Shown here one piece after another: positions 34,271-45,600 of a DNA stretch of 64,000 bases (positions are counted from its first letter, which is position 1; each line of letters opens with the position of its first letter). The stretch is from Rugalucina vietnamica. Lineage: Eukaryota > Mollusca > Bivalvia > Lucinida > Lucinidae. Under the pieces are notes generated by a model. The model was not told where the DNA came from and made no database searches. It saw only the letters and a list, made by a program, of their open reading frames with translations. The stretch lies in the NCBI GenBank assembly GCA_964017185.1, contig OZ024875.1, positions 44,102,486-44,166,485 on the forward strand, in the 5' to 3' direction. The translations under genes and the position numbers were made by a program.

Positions 34271-34411
34271 ATTCAATTAAACTTATCACAATTATTGTTC
34301 AACAAAACTATCATTTCATCAAACGCGCAATGCATGCGATGTAAGGTCTGTCTTTTAGTATAATTCATTGCTTGTAGAGGATATAAAGAGTCTGTCTTAG
34401 TTTTATTTCCC

Positions 34412-34430
34412 GTACGTTAAAAAAAAAAAA

Positions 34431-34478
<48 letters not shown>

Positions 34479-34645
34479 AGGATAATCCCGAGAAAAACAT
34501 CTGACACACCCGCAAGAAGACTTTGGCTAGTCTCACATGCGTCTGATGTGATGCTCGAACCAACACCAGACACAGCGGTGAAAAGGTCGAATGGTTAAGC
34601 GCGTTAATGGAATCACCACTCGACCATCGACCATGGGTCGCTGGA
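34412..34645 (-). mobile_element. tRNA-derived SINE copy 3 (A-rich tract at one end)
   Basis: Minus-strand copy recognised by GACACACCCGCAAG, TCGAACC and the degraded head near 34640. Its internal T run (minus strand) has expanded to about 60 bases, replacing the normal 3' end. Confidence 0.75.
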
Positions 34646-34745
34646 TAAAGTTTTGTCAGCTGATTATGTTTCATATAATACATTTGGTCGGTCTTTCCTA
34701 CATGTTTTTCGTTTAAATTATAGAGTGTCTCTTAAACTTATGTGC

Positions 34746-35053
34746 GAGCCGCTGCTTCAGAAAACCAACAATCTGCATATGCGAAACCAAAGGCGCAGAT
34801 TAGCAATGCAGTAACTGCATACCTGATCAGCACCATTGTTTTCGTTTTTGTTTTCGTACGGCCGCGGTGGTGTAATGTATAGCGTGTTCGCTTAGCAATC
34901 AAGGGGTTGCGGGTTCGAAACCCGGCTCAGTACATATGTCCGTCATAAAATTCTAAAATTCAAAGCTTCTATCCTGCTTCTGTGGCTGTACAGTCTGGTT
35001 TGTGTCAGACCTGGTCGGAAACCCCGATTGTTGGTTTTCTCATGCATAGGCTC
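34746..35053 (+). mobile_element. MITE-2 copy 3, interrupted by a tRNA-like insert
   Basis: GAGCCGCTGCTTCAGAAAAC to TTCTCATGCATAGGCTCA. The middle is broken at TTTTCGTA near 34856 by a tRNA-like segment, after which the MITE resumes near 34945 (TCATAAAATTCTAAAATTC). Confidence 0.75.
34858..34935 (+). other. tRNA-like sequence (SINE head or tRNA pseudogene)
   Basis: GGCCGCGGTGGTGTAATGTA, an anticodon-like stem region and TTGCGGGTTCGAAACCCGGC with a perfect T-arm/B-box. The acceptor stem does not pair convincingly, so it is not called a functional tRNA. It interrupts MITE-2 copy 3. Confidence 0.6.
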
Positions 35054-35418
35054 ACTCAAAAGCTCAAGTTCCTTCCACGAGGCTTGAAAGCTCGATCGGA
35101 TAAGCCACCAAAACACCACGAATATATAAACAAAATTTTAATAAAAAAAAAAGAATATCAGGCGAATGAACAGATTGAATAAATAAATGATAATAATGAG
35201 GCTTTGGTGGGTTCGATCCTCGAGTCCCGCACATCACCTTCCACACGATAAAGCCGTCCGAAATGAATGAGTGTACAAAATAACGTACACCAGCTTTCCG
35301 GAAATTCTATAAATTCATTTTTGTCAGTTCTTTCGGCAGACTTTCTAAGCCAGGGCGTTGATGCTCGTTACGGAGAGTCACGGAATAAACTGCATCCAGA
35401 AAGTTGTTCCCCTTTACA

Positions 35419-35696
35419 CATCAGGAAAACATGTCCGTGAAATATTTACCCCCTTATACCCTACTTTTATATAATAAAACTGGGGTATGCAGGGGTATAC
35501 ATATTTTTCTTATTTTTGCTCCAAACCATAGATTGTGGGTACTCGTTAGAACCGCCTCGGCGAGGCGGTTCTAACGTATGCCCACAATCTATGTTTGAGC
35601 AAAAATAAGAAAAGTATCAAAAATTTTCTACTGAAAATTTTCAATTTTTACAGCTTCAGAAAATTCTTTTTATTGCATGGGCAAGTTTTCGTAATG
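35419..35696. mobile_element. MITE-1 copy j (full length)
   Basis: CATCAGGAAAACATGTCC to GGGCAAGTTTTCGTAATG with a perfect centre CCGCCTCGGCGAGGCGG. It lies inside the TTAA-flanked element. Confidence 0.86.
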
Positions 35697-36299
35697 AATA
35701 AACTAAGAAACTAATATGAAAATTAGGTTTATTGCATGTTAAATGTTTCATAACTATAAGTCTGAGAAATCTGGAGCGTGGGTGGGGTGGTAATATAGCG
35801 CCGGGAAATATATACGGAAATATACGAGCAGCAACGATCTTAATGTCACCAGGTTTATACTATAAACCGAAAGCACACGCTCGAAATCTAAAATAACTAT
35901 ATGCATAAAACTGGAAAAGGGATTTGATTATCGCCGTTAGCATTTTCTGGACCTTCTTTTCTCTCCATTATAATATGCATCTGTTTTAACAATAAAAGCG
36001 ACCCGTTTCTTTGCTTCTGTCGATATTTACTGTGTGTTCAGAACGCACACCTACAGCCGACGCCATCTTGAAAACGACGTCATTGGCGCGACGTTATGGC
36101 ATTTCGTCCTTCGCGACGCACGGACCTTTAAGCGCCACGGTTTTTATGGTTCTTTACCTTAAGAAAAATCTACATACAACATGGGCGTGTTTTCTTAATG
36201 TTTTTGTCAAAAATATAGTATTAGTGCATACAAAATAAATATAAAACTCAGATACTTTTAAGAGCAGTGTCGTGGCCATATAAATGGGAAAATGGAGGA

Positions 36300-36424
36300 G
36301 TTTTTAACGTGTAGCCACAATCACTGTTTTGAGCAAAATATTAAAAATGTATTTTCCCAATGAAATTTTTATTTTGCACTGCTGAAGAAATTTCTGTATA
36401 TTGCATTGGCAAGTTTTCGTAATG
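36300..36424. mobile_element. MITE-1 copy k (one-sided remnant)
   Basis: Only the half from GTGTAGCCACAATCACTG to GGCAAGTTTTCGTAATG is recognisable. Confidence 0.65.
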
Positions 36425-37204
36425 TCCTATGTGTTGCAGTGAGTAACATACAATACTTAAAATCAAATAAATTGAAAACATATACAACTGGTTATACTTA
36501 CTGGGCTTTGCTCTCTTTGTTCATCCGTATTGCGCATTACAAAACTCATTGGCTTTATAAGGTTTCATCTTGAGAAAACTTGACTTCGGTATTAACGAGA
36601 AACACTTTCAGTGCGGAACTATATCGAAAGATTCTTCAAGTTTAATCATTTTACATTTTGGAAGCAGATTTGAGTACCTCATACATGTTAATTTTTATTT
36701 TGGTTGATCTCGCATCCATTGTGACAGCATTATTGAATAACCTAAGCTGTGCCGTTTCGGCTGCATGGTTTATGCATTTTTTCTTTCAAGAGCGCAAGCT
36801 AAATGTAGATGGGTGAGTTCCTTCGGCAGTGATGAAATCTCCGCCACAAACAATTGTACCATTGCGAAATATTTTTATGCTGTTAAAATTGAAATTTTCA
36901 ATGAAAAAAAAAATCTTTTGAAATTAATATTTTCAGTTTAATCATACATTGTGGATCAAAATACGAAAATTAGGTAAACCCCTGCAAAGCCCAAGTTTTC
37001 AGTATATACAAGAGTGGTGTTTTTAAAATTATAAAATTTCATTTGCATATATGCATTAATATTTAACAAAATTTCATAAAATCAGGAAAAACTGAACAAG
37101 AAAAGGCGATTGAAATTAAAAAAGGTTTCGGTGGGCTATAAGATCTATTTTTACCCATGGTCGATTTCCCATGGATGCCAAGACAGCCTAGATGTATATA
37201 TACT

Positions 37205-38060
37205 TAACCAAATTCCCAACGCACCTGATGTTTAACACTCTGCATATGGTCCGTAAATTTCGATGACCAAAAAGACCGCAGAGGTTAAACACCCTGCCGA
37301 TGGTCCGTAAATCTTGTTGACCACAAAGACGTTCGTAGTTTAACCCCCTGCATATGGCCCGTAAATCTTGTTGACCTCCAAGACGGTTGAGGTTTATCAC
37401 CCAGCATACGGTCCGTAATCTTGTTGGCCACAAAGACGGTCGAGGTTTAACACCCTGCATATTGTCCGTAACTCTTGATGACCACAAAACGGCCGAAGTT
37501 TAAAACCCTGCATATTGTCCGTAAATCTGAACATAAAGACGGCCGAGATTTTAGACCCTGCATCTGGTCTGTAAATCTTGATCACCACAAAAATACCGGC
37601 CGAAGTTTAACACCCTGCATATGGTCCGTAAATCTTGCTGGACACAAAGACGACCGCGGTTTAACACCATGCATATGGTCCGTAAATTTTGCTGAACCCA
37701 AATGCGTCCTGCATATGGTCCGTAAACTTCTAGTTGACCACAAAGACGGCCAAGGTATAACACCCTGCATATGGTCCGTAACTCTTGTTTTACCACAAAG
37801 ATGGTCGAGGTATAACACCCTGCATATGGTCCGTAAATCTTGTTTTACCACAAAGACGGCCAAGGTATAACACCCTGCATATGGTCCGTAACTCTTGATT
37901 TACCACAAAGACGGCCGAGGTTTAACACCCTGCAAATAGTCAGTAAATCTTGTTGATCATTAAGACAGTCCAGACCCTGTCAGTGGTGCATAAATCTTTT
38001 AAATACGAGTAGTCGAGTAATTGTTGACTACAAAGACGTCTGAGTTTTAACCCCCTGCCA
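37205..38060. repeat. 55-57-bp satellite (about 14 units)
   Basis: Units of CCCTGCATATGGTCCGTAAA, TCTTGTTGACCACAAAGACG and GCCGAGGTTTAACA. The unit length is not a constant multiple of three and stays open in several frames on both strands, so predicted proteins are artefacts. A SINE interrupts it at 38079. Confidence 0.9.
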
Positions 38061-38078
38061 ATGTTAGGAATTATTGCG

Positions 38079-38310
38079 GCGGCCCCCGTGGCCGAGTGGT
38101 CAAGAGCGCTGATATTTCATTACCGCGCTTAACCATTCGACCATCTCACTGATGTGTCTGTTGTGGGTTCGCGGTCGAGTCCCAACGGAGCACATGATGT
38201 GAGACAAGCCAAGGTCTGCTTGCGGGTGTGTCAGGTGGTTTCTCTCGGAGTTCTCCCGTTTTCGCCCTACTGATGAGATAATCTTGAAACGGACGTTAAA
38301 CTGGAACAAA
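38079..38310 (+). mobile_element. tRNA-derived SINE copy 4, inside the 55-bp satellite
   Basis: GGCGGCCCCCGTGGCCGAGT head, then GGGTTCGCGGTCGAGTCCC, GCTTGCGGGTGTGTCAGGTG and GATAATCTTGAAACGGACGT. The satellite resumes straight after with TCTTGTTGACCACAAAGAC. Confidence 0.88.
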
Positions 38311-38462
38311 TCTTGTTGACCACAAAGACAGTTTTGGTTCAACAACACGCATTTTGTCGTTAATTTTGGGAAATGGCACATTGTTTTGCAAGTCATTTCA
38401 AATATTTAAATAACTATTAAATGGAAAACGATCTTGCTGCCATTTAAAATGAATAACATAAC

Positions 38463-38675
38463 TGAGCCGCGGTCATGGGAAAACCGGATTTTTGCATATG
38501 CACAACCTGCACAGCTTATCGACGCCTTTGTTTTCGCTACACAGGTAGCACAATCCCTCTTCTTGTCAAATCCGAATTTTCAAGCTTCTGGCCTTTTACT
38601 AACACTATACAAGTCGGTTTGTGTCCGACATGGTCAGAAAACCTTCAGAGCGGGTTTCTCGCGTCGCGACTCGCT
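38463..38675 (+). mobile_element. MITE-2 copy 4
   Basis: TGAGCCGCGGTCATGGGAAA to CTCGCGTCGCGACTCGC, with the palindrome partly deleted (GCACAGCTTATCGACGCC). It faces copy 5 in inverted orientation about 75 bp away. Confidence 0.78.
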
Positions 38676-38749
38676 AAATTACGAGACACTCCGACACCCT
38701 GAACATGACAGTGTCCATGAGATAGCTTTCCGCAGTTTAATTTAAAAAA

Positions 38750-38959
38750 TGAGCCTTAGCATGATAAAACCAACAATCTGGGTTTCCGACCAGGTTCGAC
38801 ACAAATTGACCTGTACTGAAGCAGGTTAGAAGAATTACTAAGTAGAAAGAAAGAGGAATAGCGAAACCAAAGGCGCTGATCAGCTGTACCTGCACAACTT
38901 AATATCTGCGTCTTTGTTTTCGCATATACAGAGTGTTGGTTTTCTGATGCGGGGGCTTA
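38750..38959 (-). mobile_element. MITE-2 copy 5
   Basis: Same family, opposite strand (TGAGCCTTAGCATGATAAAA to TTCTGATGCGGGGGCTTA), palindrome decayed. Confidence 0.75.
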
Positions 38960-39837
38960 AATAATAAATCAGAATAGCTAGAATATCTCTATTAACACCT
39001 GTGCCCACGCCAATTGGGGCTTGGAGAAAATGATGGGTTGCTTGTGCGTCCAGACAAAGCTCTTTATAAACTACTAAATCATGTTTAAACTTTTATTTTA
39101 GGCCGAAAAATAGTTGTGTTTCCGCTAACCCGACCGAAGTTCATGCTTATGAACAAATCTGCCAAGTTTCATGCTTGTATCCGGAAGTGCAGGGTTCATG
39201 TTACTTACAGCTCCACTACCATAGCTGCTCTGAAATTGTTTGGCTGATAGGTTTATTTATAAGGACTTTCAACGGAAACTCCTTGCTTCCACTATGTTCT
39301 CCAGTACCATTAGAAGATACGTATACAGTACAAAGCAGACTGGTTATTATAATAATGCCTATTTATACACATACTTTGCCTGTGAATAACTACATTTAAA
39401 GGTCATAAAGTGCATTAAATCCTTAACCAGAAGACCAATGGTCCTGTAAACGCTCACCTGAGATCTGGGATATGAGACTTTTAAGTTGACCTTGCCATAA
39501 GGAATCATAAAGAAATTCCCACTCCAAAAGCCGATGTGGATAAAAGCTAAATTAACTATCAGGTACTTTACTGAGAAAACATATCATAAGCTGAGTGAGC
39601 AGCTATTTCCCCATAGGCGGCCACTCAATTACACAAACATAATTAAAAATATGAAAACGTACATAAAGGTGAAAACGGCACAAAATTCAACACCAAAACA
39701 AAACAATTAGACCCACCACAGAAGTATCGCCTTGGAACAATCAGTAATAAAAATTACTGTGGGGGGTGTCGACCCGATTTCAGAGGCGCCTTACCTCACC
39801 CGCGGCTTCTGATATGGCCCTAATATACACAAGCAAT

Positions 39838-39975
39838 ATGGTTTCGGACCAGGTCTGACATAAGTAAGGCTGTGCAGCATTAGTAAATGGCTATAGGCTA
39901 GAAATTTTGGATTTAGAAAGTTAAGGAATTGTACTATCCATGTTATATATGTAGCAAATACAAAGGCGCTAACCT
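39838..39975 (-). mobile_element. MITE-2 fragment
   Basis: Minus-strand half copy: GGTTTCGGACCAGGTCTGAC, AATTGTACTATCC and CAAATACAAAGGCGC match the family. It stops before the palindrome. Confidence 0.65.
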
Positions 39976-40034
39976 TAGGGTCTGTCAACGGGGGGGGGGG
40001 GGGCCACCATCCACCCAAGATTTTTTTTCTTAAA

Positions 40035-40480
40035 AGAACGAGCGAGCCAAGCGAGCGAGAAAATTTTGCAAGGAAAGAAATAGTTTTCATGCTTTCAGAT
40101 GCATTTTTAGATACAATTTTACAAAATAATACCTGCTAATTTTCACTTAAAACTGGGATTTGTGTCTAAAGAACACAGATTTGTCTGCTTGACTTTCATT
40201 GAACAAGCGAGCCTTGCGAGCGAGAAACTTTTGCGAAAATGGTGAATTTTCATGCATCTAGAGGCCGTTTCAGAGGCAATTTAAGAAAGCAAAACTGGCG
40301 CATTTCATGAAATTTTGGGGTTTAATAACTTTGGAAAGAGCACAAAGTTATTACTTTGTTGATTGTTGAACGAGCGAGCCATGCGAGCGAGGAAAATTTT
40401 GTGAAAAATAAAAGGGCCATGCTTTCAGAGGGCATTCTAGAGAGAATTTTACAAAATAAGCCCTGTTTTAAGTACAGAAA
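40035..40480. repeat. ~165-bp tandem repeat with GCGAGCGAG core (3 units)
   Basis: Three degenerate units begin near 40038, 40201 and 40369 with GAACGAGCGAGCC.. and GCGAGCGAG, followed by an AAAATTTTG stretch and CATGCTTTCAGA. They directly precede the single 73-bp satellite unit left of the dyad element. Confidence 0.7.
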
Positions 40481-41726
40481 ACATGTAAATGCAACAAACT
40501 CATTATCTGTATATAATTCTTATAAACCCATATTTTATGTGAATTGGAGTTTTCTGCTTATAAGCCAACAGGTGTGCCCCCTTGTCGTTGAACGACGATA
40601 AACCCAATTTTCTATGGTGTACTGGAAGGGTCAAAATGACCGAAGTGGTTAACCGATCGGTTAACCGATCGGTCCATGCCTATTTTGAAATAGGCATGCA
40701 CCCGCAAATATAGGGGTGCACCCGCATATTTAGAGTGTTGTGTCCTTGAGCAAGACACATTAACTCCCTGCAGTACTGGTTAATAGGGTCAGGTCAGTTT
40801 AACTGCTACTGTAACATGTAATCAGCACTACCTGTTGTCATGCGGTGCAGATGGGGCTCGTTAGCCTTGGAAGGCAACTCATCTAGGAGTTAAGTTAGTT
40901 CTCTACACAAAAATCTAGCTGGGCAGGGGGAACTCATTAGTCTTGGTTGACAGTCCTCCTAGGAGTTTACAGGTCTCTAAACAAAACCTAAGGAAGGGTA
41001 GATGGAGCTCTTCAGCTGTGGCCAGCAATTCATCTAGGAGAAGGAAACTCCAAAATCAAACCTGTGTGTCTGGATATGCCTAGTCCAGATATGCAAAGAC
41101 TGTTTCTGTAGATGGAGCGGAAGAAATCACCTGATTCAACGGTTCAGAAAGCGATACAGCAACATGTTGTGGAACATGCAGAGCGTGACAAGGCACTGAA
41201 GGTGTTACGGTCATCCACTGCATCCAAACCCAACTCCAGACGTCTTGACCTGTGTCTTGCCTCTGGGCGCAGCTGGGCGAGGACTAGAGAGTGAGGTTGA
41301 CGTTGCGCACCTCTTCCTCACTATAATCCAATTTCATAGCGCATGTCATCTTATTTCTCAACACACAAGCACTTGCATACACAACAATTTCATCACACTT
41401 GCACCCACATACCTACAAAGTCCTGTGGCGATGGGCGAGTGGCGAAGCAGCAGGTGTAGGACACACTGGGAGCTGTAGTTGCAGACCTGCACACAGGCGG
41501 CTCAGTTCTAATGGTCGCTTTCTGTGAGGAGAAGCAGTAAGCAGAATTCGGCAGTCGGCTGAGCGACTGAGCAAACCTATTTAGGACCGCACTGCTCACC
41601 CCCGTAGCATGGGGAAGGGGCTAGAAAAGGTGCCCTAAACAATTGCCTGCTTCAAACCCCCTGGCTGGTTAACCGCGATCAGCGGGGATCCCCTTAAGCG
41701 GTCGAAATACAAAGAAAAAAGCTAGA

Positions 41727-42959
41727 GTAATTCCCTTACGGATTGGCGCATGGAATGTGCGTACTTTAATGGACAATGCTGGGTCAGATAGACCACAGCG
41801 TAGAACGGCCCTTGTGGGCAGAGAACTTGGGAGGTATGATATACAGATAGCTGCACTGAGTGAGATTCGGTTCGCAGATGTTGGGGAGATCAAAGAAGTT
41901 GGTGCTGGATACACCTTCTTCTGGAGTGGACGCAAAAGTGAAGAGAGGCGTGAAGCAGGAGTTGGCTTTGCCATCAAAACAGAACTTGTTGGTAAGCTGT
42001 CAGGATTGCCAAAAGGCATTAATGACCGTCTAATGACATTGAGACTTCCTCTGTCAGGCAATAAACATGCAACTATTGTCAGTGCTTATGCACCCACAAT
42101 GACCAATCCAGATGAGGTCAAGGACAAGTTCTATGATGACCTAGACAATGTTATTTCTGCAACACCCCGCACAGACAAGCTTATCCTTCTTGGCGACTTT
42201 AATGCCAGAGTGGGTACAGACCACCAGACCTGGGAAGGAGTTATAGGTCCAGAAGGGGTTGGAAAGTGCAACAGCAATGGTCTCTTGCTTCTCAGGAAGT
42301 GTGCTGAACATGACCTTCTAATCACCAACACAGTCTTCCGTCTACCTAATAGGAACAAAACATCCTGGATGCATCCCCGTTCCAAACACTGGCATCTCAT
42401 AGACTATGTCATAGTGCGGAGAACTGACAGGCAGGATGTTAAAGTGACAAAGACTATGTGTGGTGCAGACTGCTGGACAGATCATAGACTGGTTGTCAGC
42501 AAACTCAACCTAGGAATACAGCCTGCGAGGCGACCTCAAGGCAAGAAAGCTCCTAAGAGACTGGATGTCTCAAAGCTGAATAAAGACAGCATGAGACAAG
42601 ATTTCTTAACAGACATTTGCAACCAACTGGATGCAATGAATCTCAGTTCAGAGGACCCCGAAGAAAACTGGACAGTTTTCCATAAAACAGTTCTTTCTTC
42701 AGCTGCAAGCATCTTAGGCCATCCATCTCGCAAACATCAAGACTGGTTTGATGAGAATGATGACGAAATTCAGAGGCTTCTTGAAGAAAAGCACAGATTG
42801 CACAAGGCACATCAAGATGATACTAGCTCAGTATCAAAGAAAGCAGCCTACAGCAACATTTGTAAGACAGTCCAGACCAAGCTTAGGGACATGCAAGATT
42901 TCTGGCTGAGGAAAAAAAAACAGAAGAAATTCAGTCTTTTGCGGATAGAAAGGACATGA
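41727..42959 (+). pseudogene. LINE endonuclease domain (apurinic-type)
   Basis: Open in one frame from upstream of the first ATG-like codon. The true domain start is near 41727, where RIGAWNVRTL reads through, so an in-frame GTG at 41757 is not the start. Endonuclease landmarks: ALSEIR (metal-binding Glu), SAYAPT, LLGDFNARVG, HLIDYVIV and WTDHRLV (the catalytic Asp-His pair). A charged linker follows to KKKQKKFS. The frame breaks in an A run near 42912-42920, after which the coding continues in another frame at 42956. Confidence 0.9.
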
Positions 42960-44935
42960 AGAAATTTCATGATGCACTGAAAACCATTTATGGTCCAAAG
43001 AGTTCTGGAGCCACCACATTGCTCAGTGCAGATGGAAACACTCTTCTCACAGATAAAGAAGCTATCTTGGAAAGGTGGGCAGAACACTTCAATAGTGTGC
43101 TTAATCGACCATCAAGCATCAATGAGGATGCAATCGACAGACTTCCACAGATAGAGTGCAATGTTTGTTAGATGAATTTCCTACCGTTACGGAAACAAGA
43201 AAAGCAGTTCAACAACTATCATCTGGCAAAGCCCCAGGTGCAGATGCAATTCCTGCCGAAGTTTACAAGGCTGGGGGGCTACCCATGGCAGAGAAACTGA
43301 CAGAGTTGTTTCACTGTATGTGGAGAAAGGAGGCTATCCCACAAGAATTTAAGGATGCATCCATAATCCACCTATACAAGCAGAAAGGAAATCCTCAAGT
43401 CTGTGACAATCACAGAGGCATCTCCCTCCTATCAATTGCTGGGAAGATACTTGCAAAAATTCTGTTGAATCGTCTGAATGTTCATCTTGATCAGACGGGA
43501 CTTATCCCAGAAAGTCAATGTGGATTCAGAAAAGACAGAGGGACAATAGACATGATATTTACAGCAAGACAGCTTCAGGAGAAATGCCAAGAACAGAATG
43601 TAGATCTATACATGACGTTTGTTGACCTCACCAAAGCTTTTGACACTGTTAGTCGTGATGGACTCTGGAAAATCATGGCCAAGTTTGGCTGTCCACCCAG
43701 ATTCATAGCAATGGTGCGGCAGTTTCATGATGGCATGCAGGCACGTGTGCAAAATGATGGAGAGTTCTCTGAACCATTTGAAGTAACAAATGGGGTCAAA
43801 CAAGGCTGTGTTCTGGCACCAACACTGTTCAGCATGATGTTTTCTGCCATGCTTATGGATGCTTTTCAGGACAGTGACACTGGTTTTCCAATCAGGTACC
43901 GTTTTGATGGCAACATATTCAACCTCAGAAGGTTGCAAGCCAAAACTAAGGTCCAGACTGATGTGCTAGATGAGCTCCTCTATGCAGATGATATGGATAA
44001 GAATGCCAGCACAGAGGCAAAAATGCAAAGAGCCATGGATCAAGTCTCACAGTCATGTGATAACTATGATCTCACAATCAGCACAAAAAAAGACAGAGGT
44101 TGTACACCAACCAGCGCCCGGAAAGCCATATAATGAACCAACCATCACTGTAAATGGGCAAAAACTGAAAGTTGTTGACAAGTTCACCTACCTGGGAAGC
44201 ACTCTCTCCAGAGCAGTGCATATTGATGATGAGATCACTGCCAGAATTGCAAAGGCTAGTGTGGCATTCGGACGACTCCGTGCAAATGTCTGGGAGCGAA
44301 ATGGAATCAAGCTTGACACCAAGCTGAAAGTCTACAAGGCTGTGGTACTGCCAACCCTCTTGTATGCATGTGAGACCTGGACAGTATACCAACGCCATGC
44401 AAAGAGACTTAACCATTTCCACTTAAGCTGTTTGAGAAAGTTGTTAAAAATCAAGTGGCAGGACAAGATTCCAGACACAGAGGTCCTGACGAAAGCAGGG
44501 ATGCAAAGCATGCATACAGTCTTAAAGCTAGCACAGCTTAGATGGACTGGCCATGTTATAAGAATGCCTGATGCGCGACTTCCAAAGAAAGTTTTCTATG
44601 GAGAACTACAGGAGGGAAAGCGCTCTCAATGTGGCCAGAAGAAACGCTACAAAGACACCCTCAAAGCCTCTCTGAAGGATTTCGAAATACCAATGGGGTC
44701 CTGGGAACAGACTGCACAGGAGCGATCAAAGTGGCGAGGTCTCATCAACAAAGGAGCAGCTCTTTATGAAAAGAAGAGAATCTGTGAAGCTGAAAGAAAG
44801 CGAAGAGAGCGCAAAGCCAAAACAAATGTGCCACCATCAGACTCTATGACATTGACTTGCTCTACTTGCAACCGACAGTTTAGAGCCAGAATTGGCCTAG
44901 TCAGCCAACACACATCAGCACTATTCAAGAAATAA
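42956..44935 (+). pseudogene. LINE reverse transcriptase and C-terminal zinc finger, 2 further frame breaks
   Basis: Coding continues in three blocks: 42956-43171, 43156-44133 and 43970-44935. Reverse-transcriptase motifs are SGKAPGADAIPAEVYKAGG, DNHRGISLLSIAGKILAKI, GFRKDRGTIDMIF, FVDLTKAFDTV (motif A), GVKQGCVLAPTLFS and LLYADD (catalytic motif C). After the thumb come YACETWTVYQRHAKRL and LRWTGHVIRMPD, then a basic region and CSTCNRQFRARIGLVSQHTS, a C-x2-C...H finger near the stop at 44935. Breaks fall near 43160 and near 44085-44092; the second is an A run. Confidence 0.92.
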
Positions 44936-44974
44936 TGATGGTCTTTCTCATTAGTGAGAGACGAACTATCAGAG

Positions 44975-45600
44975 GGTCACCCCTATTTTCAGATACAGGT
45001 TAACCTGCATTTTAGGGGTTAACCCGCAATTTAGCGGTGCATGCCTATTTTAGAGGTGCATGCCTATTTTAGAGGTTAACCTCTAAAAATGCAGGTGTAC
45101 CCCTATTTTAGGGGTGCATGCCTATTTTAGCGGTTCACCTCCATTTTAGAGGTTAACCCCTAAAAATACGGGTGCAAGCCTAAAATAGGCATGCAACGCT
45201 ATTTAGGGGTTAACCTCCATTTTACGGGTGCACCCGCATATTTGCAGGTGCATGTCTAAATATAGGGGTTAACCCGCAATTTAAATATAGGGGTTAACCC
45301 CTATATTTATGGGTCCATGCCTAAATAGAGGTGAACCCCTAAATAGGGGTTAACCTGCAAAAATAGAGGTTAACCCCTATTTTAAAATTGCGGGTGAACC
45401 CCTATATTTAGGCTTTAACCTGCAAATATGCGGGTGCACCCGTATTTTTAGAGGTGCACCCGTAAAATAGAGGTTAACCCCTAAAATAGGCATGCACCCC
45501 TATAATAGGCATGTACCTGCATTTTAGGGGTTAACCTCTATCTTAAAATAGGGGTGAACCTCTAAATATGCGGGTGCACCCCTATATTTGCGGGTGCATG
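44975..45600. repeat. Array of ~19-20-bp self-complementary units
   Basis: About thirty units. Each has a 10-12-bp palindrome-like core such as GAGGTTAACCTC, GGGTGCACCC or AGGCATGCCT, centred on TTAA, TGCA, TGTA or CATG and separated by AT spacers like CTATTTTAG or TAAAATA. Centre-to-centre spacing is mostly 19-20 bp. Units differ in sequence but keep their dyad form. A stub of the same array lies at 40672-40735 on the other side of the LINE. Confidence 0.85.

Larger units (their letters stand above)
33392..36158. mobile_element. TTAA-flanked piggyBac-like non-autonomous element
   Basis: TIRs GGTAAAGAACCATAAAA (33392-33408) and its complement at 36142-36158, 17 bp. TTAA lies on each side (33388-33391, 36159-36162), exactly where MITE-1i has a single TTAA in other copies. 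The interior is invaded by two SINEs, MITE-2 copy 3 and MITE-1j. A ~215-bp tandem duplication lies at 33400-33830. Confidence 0.82.
33200..36200. mobile_element. MITE-1 copy i, split by a TTAA-flanked element
   Basis: The left part, 33200-33391, begins CATCGGGATAACATGTCC. The right part, 36159-36200, ends GGGCGTGTTTTCTTAATG. The two halves join at a duplicated TTAA around the element at 33392-36158. Confidence 0.8.
40736..44970 (+). mobile_element. Non-LTR retrotransposon (LINE), frameshifted, near full length
   Basis: About 4.2 kb carrying an apurinic-type endonuclease, a reverse transcriptase and a C-terminal zinc finger. It sits in a palindromic-dyad array: the left side breaks at TAGAG (40731-40735) and the array resumes at AGAG (44971-44974), suggesting a short target duplication. 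The first 1 kb is untranslated (TGTCCTTGAGCAAGACAC near 40740, repeats of CATCTAGGAG). The coding part is in three frames and is probably inactive. Such endonucleases are often misannotated as 'craniofacial development protein 2-like'. I suspect an RTE-like clade but cannot settle it without a tree. Confidence 0.93.

Noticed and set aside
34858..34935. Functional tRNA gene
   Set aside because: The B-box is perfect, but the acceptor stem and D-arm do not pair and it is embedded in a MITE.
37188..37870. Several open frames on both strands with RTICRVLN-like repeats, and a possible CRISPR-like array
   Set aside because: It is a contiguous 55-57-bp satellite without unique spacers, and the frames are by-products.
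41757..42959. 400-residue open frame as a host 'craniofacial development protein 2-like' gene
   Set aside because: It is the endonuclease domain of a LINE, followed directly by reverse transcriptase.
44975..45600. Telomere-like GGGGTTAACCC repeats
   Set aside because: Units are palindromic and variable in both orientations, not directional TTAGGG repeats.
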